Of a stretch of DNA of 35,319 nucleotides, positions 15,969 through 22,208 are shown one piece after another. Location: contig CAZRML010000034.1 in the NCBI GenBank assembly GCA_964601205.1, positions 1-35,319 of the forward strand. The letters are read 5' to 3'. Below the pieces are notes generated by a model. That model ran no database searches and was not told the DNA's origin. It saw only the letters and a program-made list of their open reading frames with translations. Position numbers and translations under genes: made by a program. Numbering within the stretch: the first letter of the stretch is position 1; each line of letters starts with the position of its first letter. Origin of the DNA: JAQVEM01 sp964601205. GTDB lineage: Bacteria; Actinomycetota; Humimicrobiia; Humimicrobiales; Humimicrobiaceae.

Positions 15969-16412
15969 ATGGTTAATGTTGGGCTTAAAACATTTAATTT
16001 AAAAAAAGAAGAAATCATTAGGAAATGGTTTTTAATAGATGCCAGTGATAAAAATCTTGGCAGGCTCTGTACGGCTGTGGCAAAAATTCTAAGGGGCAAG
16101 AATAAACCGTCTTTTACGCCTCATCTGGATTGTGGTGATTATGTGATTATTATAAACGCAGATAAAATAAAAGTATCCGGCAATAAAATGGAAGATAAAA
16201 AGTACTACAGGCATTCGGGTTATACCGGTAATTTAAAGGTAATAGGATTTAAAAAAATGATTGAAAAATCACCGGATTTTATTATAAGGAACGCAGTAAA
16301 AGGGATGCTGCCCCATAATATACTGGGAAGAAAAATGTTAAAGAAATTAAAAATATATAAAGGTGAAAAAAATATACACGCTGCTCAGAAACCTGAAAAA
16401 ATTGATATATAA
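15969..16412 (+). CDS. rplM: 50S ribosomal protein L13
   Basis: L13 is an early-assembly protein of the 50S subunit. The 147-aa product contains RKWFLIDASDKNLGRLCTAV, HLDCGDYVIIINADKIKVSG and KYYRHSGYTGNLK, followed by RNAVKGMLPHNILGRKMLKK. ATG 15969 lies 5 nt after GGAGG (15959-15963). An upstream in-frame TTG at 15957 overlaps that SD and is rejected. Confidence 0.96.
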   Translation: MVNVGLKTFNLKKEEIIRKWFLIDASDKNLGRLCTAVAKILRGKNKPSFTPHLDCGDYVIIINADKIKVSGNKMEDKKYYRHSGYTGNLKVIGFKKMIEKSPDFIIRNAVKGMLPHNILGRKMLKKLKIYKGEKNIHAAQKPEKIDI

Positions 16413-16426
16413 AAAGGAGAGTTAAT

Positions 16427-16822
16427 TTGGCAGACCAGGCAATTTATAATGCAACCGGTAAGAGGAAAGAATCAGTGGCAAAGGTAAAAATGATCCCTGG
16501 AGAAGGGAAAATTACCATAAATTCAAGGGGTTTTAAAGAGTATTTCAAGAGAGAATCTCTTGAAACTATTATTCTGGAGCCTTTTAAGGTTACCGGTACG
16601 GAAAATGCTTACGATGTTATTGCAGATCTATCAGGAGGAGGCATAGCAGGGCAGGCAGAAGCATTGCGTCACGGTATATCAAAAGCGCTGCTCGAGGTTA
16701 ATCAGGAATACAGGCCAATACTTAAGAAGGAGGGTTTCCTTACCCGGGACTCAAGAGTCAAAGAAAGGAAAAAGTATGGCCTCAAGAAAGCAAGAAAGAG
16801 ACCCCAATTCTCTAAAAGATAA
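16427..16822 (+). CDS. rpsI: 30S ribosomal protein S9
   Basis: S9 reaches the P-site tRNA with its C-terminal tail, here KYGLKKARKRPQFSKR, which ends in the diagnostic FSKR. The 131-aa protein also has YNATGKRKESVAKVKMIPGE and GGGIAGQAEALRHGISKALL. It starts with TTG 16427 behind AAGGAG at about 16413-16418. The racemase gene starts 13 nt after the stop, so it is probably on the same transcript. Confidence 0.97.
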   Translation: MADQAIYNATGKRKESVAKVKMIPGEGKITINSRGFKEYFKRESLETIILEPFKVTGTENAYDVIADLSGGGIAGQAEALRHGISKALLEVNQEYRPILKKEGFLTRDSRVKERKKYGLKKARKRPQFSKR

Positions 16823-16835
16823 TCACTCTTTCCCG

Positions 16836-17870
16836 ATGTATTATCCCTGTTTAAAAATATACCTGGATAAAATATCCGCTAATAGCGGGGTGGTTAAAAA
16901 GCGTTGCTCAACGATAGGCATATCTGTTGTCGGTATTACCAAGTGTGTTCTGGGAGATGTTAAAATAGCATCGGCAATGAAGAGCTCGGGAATCACGGTA
17001 TTCGGAGACAGCAGGATAGAAAACCTTGAAAGATTGAGAATTTTTTTTGGTAAAAAACAGCCCCTTATAATGTTAAGAAGCCCCATGCCTGGTGAAATTG
17101 ACAGGCTGGTTGATATCTGCGATACTAGTTTGAATACAGAGTTTAGAACCATTGAGAAAATTGAAGAGGCCTGTTTAAAAAAAAATCTGTCGCACAGGGT
17201 GATTGTAATGGTGGAAACCGACGATGATAGAGAAGGCCTTTTACCTGAAGAAGTGGTTGGCTTCTGCAGTCATATTACCAGGAATTATAAAGCTGTCAGG
17301 CTTTATGGCCTGGGAACCAATGCAAGGTGTATTTCTGATAACGGTCCTACTGCCGGGAGCATGAGAATTCTTATAAATCTGAGGAAGGAAATTGAAGATG
17401 CTACCGGGATAAATATACCGGTAATATCAGGTGGTAATTCCAGCAGCTGGAATTTAATTGATAAAGGTATTATTCCTGATGGGGTTAATCAGGTAAGAAT
17501 AGGTGAAGCTATACTTCTGGGGCATGATACTGTAGATTACAGGCCAATAAGAGGAGCCCGCACGGACACATTCATTCTGGAAACCCAGATAATTGAAGTA
17601 AAAACGAGAAATAACAGGGTAGATAAAATCATTATAGCTCTCGGACTCCAGGATGTTGACAGCAACAATATATATACATGCAACCCCGATTTATATATTA
17701 TCGGCCAGAGCAGCGACCATACAATTCTGGGAATAAAAGAATCCGGGTACAGTAAAAATAATTTTTTAACATTTAAAGCAGGCGATATAATTTCTTTTAA
17801 ACTTAATTATTTCGGGTTGATGTCATGTATGACTTCTCCTTTTGTGAAGAAAAAATATATAGAAGGATGA
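16836..17870 (+). CDS. PLP-dependent amino-acid racemase, ornithine/alanine racemase-like (fold III)
   Basis: The 344-aa protein resembles the COG3457 or Orr group of alanine-racemase-fold enzymes. The N-terminus reads YPCLKIYLDKISANSGVVKK, and Lys36 in VVGITKCVLGD is the expected PLP lysine. Later come a GDSRIEN segment, GLGTNARC, VISGGNSSSWNLI and VNQVRIGEAILLG. Homologues racemise ornithine or alanine. The substrate cannot be told from sequence. I use ATG 16836, which fits the family N-terminus although no SD is clear. An in-frame ATG at 16776 would overlap the conserved end of rpsI by 47 nt. It directly follows the ribosomal operon and precedes amino-sugar genes. alr is separate at 26765. 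Confidence 0.82.
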   Translation: MYYPCLKIYLDKISANSGVVKKRCSTIGISVVGITKCVLGDVKIASAMKSSGITVFGDSRIENLERLRIFFGKKQPLIMLRSPMPGEIDRLVDICDTSLNTEFRTIEKIEEACLKKNLSHRVIVMVETDDDREGLLPEEVVGFCSHITRNYKAVRLYGLGTNARCISDNGPTAGSMRILINLRKEIEDATGINIPVISGGNSSSWNLIDKGIIPDGVNQVRIGEAILLGHDTVDYRPIRGARTDTFILETQIIEVKTRNNRVDKIIIALGLQDVDSNNIYTCNPDLYIIGQSSDHTILGIKESGYSKNNFLTFKAGDIISFKLNYFGLMSCMTSPFVKKKYIEG

Positions 17871-17911
17871 ATTAATTTTAAGAAATAAAAAATTTTACCA
17901 GGAGATGATAA

Positions 17912-18727
17912 ATGTTTAATGCCCAGGATTTTTTTGATCTTTCCCGGAGCCCCTTTAAAAGCCTTTTTGATGGTACCGAATATGTATGGGATGCTCTAAA
18001 GAAACTCAGGCAGTATATGGCAGACATTATCAGGCCAAATGTATCAGATTTGAGAAAGGGGGGAGTGGTAATTGGTAAAACCATGGTTCTGTATAATGAT
18101 GAAGTTATTGAGACAGGTTTTGATATAGATTTATCAAAGAAGAGGCCTGAAGTAAGAATAAAAGACAGGATTCTTGAAGGAGCAAGTATTATATATGCAG
18201 GGGCAGTTCTTATGGATAATAAAATATCCATTGGCAGGGGAACAGTTATAGAACCGGGTGTATTAATAAAAGGTCCCGCAATTATTGGTGACAATACAGA
18301 ATTACGACAGGGAGCGTACTTGAGAGGTGTTACCCTTGTTGGAAACGGCTGTGTGGTCGGTCATACAACAGAGTTAAAATCCTGCGCAATGCTTGGAGAA
18401 AGTAAGGCAGGGCATTTTGCGTATATTGGCGACAGCATTCTTGGTAAAGTTAACCTGGGAGCCGGAACAAAACTTGCGAATTTAAAGATAGTTGAATCAA
18501 GTGTGGTTGTTAATATAAAAGGCAAAAGATATGAAACAGGTTTAAGAAAATTCGGTGCAATTCTTGCAGACGGAGTGGAAACTGGATGTAATAGCGTGAC
18601 AACTCCGGGGACAATTCTGGCAAGGGATGTGCTTTTATATCCAAATGTAACTGCGAGAGGCTATTATCCACCAAAAACTATAGTAAAGTTAAGGCAGGGT
18701 CAGAGACAGGAACAGAGAATAAATTGA
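17912..18727 (+). CDS. Left-handed beta-helix sugar-phosphate acetyltransferase, GlmU C-terminal-like
   Basis: The 271-aa protein has about 45 N-terminal residues of no recognised domain. Irregular hexapeptide repeats follow from about residue 90 to 250 (ISIGRGTVIEPGVLIKGPAI and similar), typical of a left-handed beta-helix. The motif SKAGHFAYIGD with His168 matches the GlmU acetyltransferase site (SKAGHLTYLGD), whose His is catalytic, and VNLGAGT follows. The GlmU uridylyltransferase half with its nucleotide-binding loop is absent. Position directly before glmM suggests it acetylates glucosamine-1-phosphate or a related sugar phosphate. The family is otherwise seen as the C-terminal part of sugar nucleotidyltransferase-like proteins. 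SD AGGAGA precedes ATG 17912. Confidence 0.75.
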   Translation: MFNAQDFFDLSRSPFKSLFDGTEYVWDALKKLRQYMADIIRPNVSDLRKGGVVIGKTMVLYNDEVIETGFDIDLSKKRPEVRIKDRILEGASIIYAGAVLMDNKISIGRGTVIEPGVLIKGPAIIGDNTELRQGAYLRGVTLVGNGCVVGHTTELKSCAMLGESKAGHFAYIGDSILGKVNLGAGTKLANLKIVESSVVVNIKGKRYETGLRKFGAILADGVETGCNSVTTPGTILARDVLLYPNVTARGYYPPKTIVKLRQGQRQEQRIN

Positions 18728-18783
18728 TTTAAAAGCAGGTTCCAAAAAGAAGCAAAAGATTATACTAAAAAAGGAGGAAAGAT

Positions 18784-20133
18784 ATGGGCAAGTTGTTTGG
18801 GACTGACGGGATAAGGGGAGTTGCTAATGAATATCCCATAACTCCGGACATGGTCACACAAATAGGCCAGGCTACCGCACATATATTAAAAAAGAAAAAA
18901 CATCGCTCAAGAATCGTCATAGGTAAAGATACAAGACTTTCGGGCTATATGATAGAAAGCTCGCTGGTTTCGGGGATATGCTCAATGGGGACCGATGTGA
19001 TACTTGTCGGACCTGTACCAACACCCGGAATAGCATTTTTGACAACGAATCTGGATGCAGATGCGGGTATAATGATTTCCGCGTCTCATAATCCTTACCA
19101 GGATAACGGGATAAAAATATTCTCAAAAAACGGTTATAAGCTGTCTGATGAAGAAGAAATGCAGATCGAGGATCTGGTACTTTCAAAGAGACTGCCCAAT
19201 CTTCTTGTCGGTGCCGGGAATCTGGGGAGCGTGTCCAGGGAGGAAGATGCAAGCGGAAGATATATAGTGTTTCTTAAGAATTCATTTCCCAGGGGTCTTG
19301 ACCTTGAAGGGGTGAAAATTGTTCTCGACTGTGCAAATGGCGCTACCTATAAAGTAGCACCGGTATTATTTAAGGAGATGAGAGCAGAAGTAATTGCTTT
19401 AAATGTTTATCCCAACGGGAGGAACATTAACCTGGATTGTGGTTCACTTTATCCGGAAACACTTGCAAAAAAGGTAATAGAAACCGGTTCGGATATAGGG
19501 CTGGCTTTTGATGGTGACGGGGATAGATTGATAGCGGTTGATGAGAAAGGAAACATATTAAATGGTGACAAGGTAATTGCAATATGTGCAAAAAGATTAA
19601 AAGAAGAAAAAATGTTAAAAAATAATACCGTAGTTACTACTGTTATGAGTAATCTGGGGCTTTCCATTACATTTAAAGAACTGGGTATAAAAAATATAAC
19701 AACAAAGGTTGGCGATAGATATGTGCTGGAGGAAATGATAAAAAATGATTGCATTCTTGGCGGAGAGGACTCGGGACATGTAATTTTTAAAGAGTATCAC
19801 ACAACAGGTGACGGGATTCTGACTGCTCTACAGCTTTTATCGGTTATGAAAAAAGAAAAGAAATCTCTTTTTGAATTATCCGGGATTACAAAAACATTTC
19901 CCCAGGTGCTGATAAATGTAAAAGTAAAGAGAAAGGCTCCTCTTGAAGAAATACCGGAATTAAAAAAGGTAATATCGGATGTTGAGAAGGAACTTGAGGG
20001 CAGGGGGAGAGTACTTGTCAGGTATTCGGGCACGCAACCCCTCTGCAGAGTTATGCTTGAGGGCTCTGATGAAAGTGAAACTGAAAGACTTGCAGGCAAG
20101 ATAGCTAAAGTTGTGGAACAAAAATTAAATTAG
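18784..20133 (+). CDS. glmM: Phosphoglucosamine mutase
   Basis: GlmM converts glucosamine-6-phosphate to glucosamine-1-phosphate for UDP-GlcNAc and peptidoglycan synthesis. The 449-aa protein has FGTDGIRGVANEYPITPDM at the start and the phosphoserine loop GIMISASHNPYQDNG (Ser101). It also has the metal loop FDGDGDRLIAVD near residue 240, EDSGHVIFKEYHTTGDGI, and the C-terminal phosphate-binding RYSGTQPLCRVMLEG. ATG 18784 follows AAGGAGG. GlmS, the preceding enzyme, is encoded 2 kb downstream. Confidence 0.97.
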   Translation: MGKLFGTDGIRGVANEYPITPDMVTQIGQATAHILKKKKHRSRIVIGKDTRLSGYMIESSLVSGICSMGTDVILVGPVPTPGIAFLTTNLDADAGIMISASHNPYQDNGIKIFSKNGYKLSDEEEMQIEDLVLSKRLPNLLVGAGNLGSVSREEDASGRYIVFLKNSFPRGLDLEGVKIVLDCANGATYKVAPVLFKEMRAEVIALNVYPNGRNINLDCGSLYPETLAKKVIETGSDIGLAFDGDGDRLIAVDEKGNILNGDKVIAICAKRLKEEKMLKNNTVVTTVMSNLGLSITFKELGIKNITTKVGDRYVLEEMIKNDCILGGEDSGHVIFKEYHTTGDGILTALQLLSVMKKEKKSLFELSGITKTFPQVLINVKVKRKAPLEEIPELKKVISDVEKELEGRGRVLVRYSGTQPLCRVMLEGSDESETERLAGKIAKVVEQKLN

Positions 20134-20243
20134 AAATGCCTGTTCGTCCGGATTTTATTCAGGTTGATGCGGAGTCTAAAATAAAATTGGATGAATGCTG
20201 CCAGGACAAATAATAGGTTCAAAAGATGTGACCTGAACTCAAA

Positions 20244-21143
20244 ATGCATAAAATCATAGAAATTTTAGAACAGTCAGGACCCCTGACAGGAAGAGAGCTA
20301 CGGGACCGGTCCGGGCTGGATGAACTTTCTCTGTGGCGTATCTGCAATAAATCAGACAGAATAATTTTAAAAAGCTCCGGTAAGAGATTTTTAAGGCTTG
20401 ACAGCTGCGTTAAGGGATATGCCAGACTTTCACCTTCCATTAAGCGCGAATTCTTAACATATACTGTAGCGGGATTAAAGGAAGATTCCAAAAAAATAGA
20501 TGATAGGGTAAAGTCAGTCTGCAATGAGATAAAAAATATAAGCGGGCAAAAAAAGGAACTTGCCCGCTCAATAGTTGAGAAAATTGTTAAGAGTCAGAAT
20601 GACCCGGAAATTATCAACAAACGGGGGTGTTTTATTGTTGCGGGTGATGTGGTTTTCAGAATGGCACATTCTGAACCGAGACCGGAAATTTCAACAAATG
20701 AGATTGTTAGAGGTTCAGACCTTGACATTATAGTAGTTACAGAAAACCTTTCCGAAAAGTTTATAAAAAACCTTGACCATTCAATATACCGTGAAAAATA
20801 TTATCTTATTAAGAATCCATCTTACAGGGAAGAGATAGATTATATTATTAAAGATATTGAGAAAGTAAAAAAACAATTGGACTTCAGTACTTTTAAATTT
20901 AAAGTTGCATCAAAGATATTATATGAGGGAAATTTCCTTTATGGAAACAGGGATATTTTTAGGAGAATAAAAGCCATGCTTCTGGAGAGAAAAATCCCGG
21001 AAAAAATAAAGGCTCTGGAAGATGAGGCGATAATGAACCGGAAAAATGCGGAATCTTATCTTCTTGAATGTAACGGGCTGCTCCAGGAGGAAGAATATAT
21101 TAAACTTTTTTATACCAGACAGGAGAAAGAGGAAATCTTTTAA
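20244..21143 (+). CDS. Unrecognised protein with winged-helix N-terminus and nucleotidyltransferase-like domain
   Basis: I do not recognise this 299-aa protein as a named family. Residues 1-55 look like a winged helix (IIEILEQSGPLTGRELRDRS, then a recognition-helix-like stretch and a short beta-rich end). Residues 128-166 hold GCFIVAGDVVFRMAHSEPR and later RGSDLDIIVV. A GSxxD-type motif with Gly157-Ser158-Asp159-Leu160-Asp161 is the metal-binding signature of the polymerase-beta nucleotidyltransferase superfamily. The rest is mainly helical and charged, with no HEPN RxxxxxH motif seen. No SD is clear before ATG 20244. The gap from glmM is 110 nt, and nagB converges on it. The target (nucleic acid, protein or small molecule) is unknown. 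Confidence 0.7.
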   Translation: MHKIIEILEQSGPLTGRELRDRSGLDELSLWRICNKSDRIILKSSGKRFLRLDSCVKGYARLSPSIKREFLTYTVAGLKEDSKKIDDRVKSVCNEIKNISGQKKELARSIVEKIVKSQNDPEIINKRGCFIVAGDVVFRMAHSEPRPEISTNEIVRGSDLDIIVVTENLSEKFIKNLDHSIYREKYYLIKNPSYREEIDYIIKDIEKVKKQLDFSTFKFKVASKILYEGNFLYGNRDIFRRIKAMLLERKIPEKIKALEDEAIMNRKNAESYLLECNGLLQEEEYIKLFYTRQEKEEIF

Positions 21144-21149
21144 CCTTAT

Positions 21150-21168
21150 TGATAAAGTTTATTTATCA
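21150..21168. terminator. Weak bidirectional hairpin between convergent genes
   Basis: TGATAAA (21150-21156) and TTTATCA (21162-21168) form a perfect 7-bp A/T-rich inverted repeat with a 5-nt loop, 6 nt after the stop of the + strand gene and about 40 nt beyond the nagB stop. The position suits transcription termination in both directions. The stem is weak and no clear U tract follows. Confidence 0.35.
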
Positions 21169-21208
21169 TATAATTTAAATTTATCCCCGCTTCTTTTTAA
21201 GAATTTTT

Positions 21209-21973
21209 TTAAATTTCCAGTTCAGAAGCTGCATCTTTATCGAGTACAACTGTTGCTTTTCCTTTATATAACTGTATCGCAGACGCTGTGATTTTTGATG
21301 TTATGGGACCCTGGAGAGCTCTGGCAATAACTTTTGCTTTTTTCTTCCCGTTTGCTATCATAAGTAACTGTTTTGCTTCAAGGATGGTTTCAATTCCCAT
21401 GGTAATGGCATGATGGGGCATATCCTCTCTTTTTATTTTTGCTTTTTTAAAGAAACTTTCATAGTTATCATCCATGGTTTGTCTGGTAAGTGGTATAATT
21501 CTTGTTCGCGAGCCAATAGATGACCCGGGTTCATTAAATGCCCAGTGCCCATCTCCGCCAATACCCAGAAGCTGCAGGTCTATTCCGCCTGCCCTTTCTA
21601 TCTCTTTTTCATACCACCTGCAAAATTTGTCGGGTTCCCCGGTAAGGCCGTCCGGTATGTGGATATTTTCCTGTTTAATATTTAAATGTTTAAAAAGTTC
21701 TTCATGCATAAACCTCGCGTAGCTCTGGTCGAGTTCGTATGGCTTGCTCAGGTCAATGCCTACTCCCAGATACTCATCAAGATTAAAAGTTTTTACCTGT
21801 GAAAAGTCGAGCCCTTCCCTGTGAAGCTTTATGAGTTCCCTGTAGGTCCCTATGGGGGTACTTCCTGTAGCCAGGCCAAGCACACAGGAAGGTTTTTCCC
21901 TTATGCAATCTGCTATGATACCTGCTGCATATTTACTCATCTCTTCGTAATTTTCTTTTATAATGATTTCTAT
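21209..21973 (-). CDS. nagB: Glucosamine-6-phosphate deaminase, apparent AUA start
   Basis: NagB converts glucosamine-6-phosphate to fructose-6-phosphate and ammonia, the reverse direction to GlmS. Signatures are LGLATGSTPIGTYRELI, FNLDEY with the catalytic Asp66, and GGDGHWAFNEPGSS with the ring-opening His. The only ATG near the start (21940) would remove the first beta strand. The frame continues upstream as IEIIIKENYEE. An ATA at 21973-21971 lies 5 nt after GGGGAGG and gives 254 aa and an N-terminus of the same length as Bacillus subtilis NagB up to the shared YEE. I therefore infer an AUA start. Start at ATG 21940 (243 aa) remains possible. Confidence 0.9.
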   Translation of the reverse strand: MEIIIKENYEEMSKYAAGIIADCIREKPSCVLGLATGSTPIGTYRELIKLHREGLDFSQVKTFNLDEYLGVGIDLSKPYELDQSYARFMHEELFKHLNIKQENIHIPDGLTGEPDKFCRWYEKEIERAGGIDLQLLGIGGDGHWAFNEPGSSIGSRTRIIPLTRQTMDDNYESFFKKAKIKREDMPHHAITMGIETILEAKQLLMIANGKKKAKVIARALQGPITSKITASAIQLYKGKATVVLDKDAASELEI

Positions 21974-22040
21974 TTTTGCCTCCCCGGTAAAATTAATAAA
22001 AAAATATGTTGATTATTATTGCTGTTTTTTGTAATTTTGT

Positions 22041-22075
22041 ACAGGGAAACTGTTTTTTAAGATATAAATCCCTGT
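22041..22075. promoter_or_regulatory. Candidate operator in the nagB-glmS intergenic region
   Basis: ACAGGGA (22041-22047) and TCCCTGT (22069-22075) form a perfect 7-bp inverted repeat with 21 nt between them. The right arm covers the -35 position of the promoter whose -10 lies at 22091. This is a plausible site for a dimeric regulator controlling glmS and possibly nagB, but no regulator gene for it was recognised in the window. Confidence 0.4.
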
Positions 22076-22087
22076 TCCCCGGTCATT

Positions 22088-22096
22088 TGCTATAAT
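22088..22096 (+). promoter_or_regulatory. Extended -10 promoter for glmS
   Basis: TGCTATAAT at 22088-22096 is a perfect extended -10 element (TGnTATAAT). The corresponding -35 position (22068-22073) has no consensus match, which extended -10 promoters tolerate. Transcription would start near 22103, giving a leader of about 105 nt before the glmS GTG. Confidence 0.55.
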
Positions 22097-22119
22097 ATTT
22101 TATTATCTTTTTGCGGGGT

Positions 22120-22150
22120 TAAATTTATGATATGTTGGTTAATAAATTTA
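22120..22150 (+). promoter_or_regulatory. Hairpin in the glmS leader
   Basis: TAAATTTAT (22120-22128) and ATAAATTTA (22142-22150) are perfect 9-bp complements with a 13-nt loop, inside the predicted glmS 5' untranslated region. The stem has only A-T pairs. No conserved core of the glmS ribozyme was found around it, so its function, if any, is open. Confidence 0.35.
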
Positions 22151-22208
22151 TAATCAGGTATGCTGTTTAAGAGTTTTGTTTAATTTGTATAAGATCTGGA
22201 GGACACAG

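Noticed and set aside
16776..16835. Longer start of the racemase overlapping rpsI
   Set aside because: The extra 20 residues are not family-like and come from a region fixed by the conserved S9 C-terminus.
20136..20213. A 25-codon reading frame between glmM and the nucleotidyltransferase-like gene
   Set aside because: It has no clear SD, no recognisable product and no support beyond an open frame starting 3 nt after glmM.
21974..22208. glmS ribozyme in the leader of glmS
   Set aside because: The conserved core of the ribozyme could not be found by eye. Only AT-rich inverted repeats are present.
22176..22208. Upstream in-frame ATG for glmS
   Set aside because: It precedes the SD and would bury the N-terminal catalytic cysteine that must follow the initiator Met.
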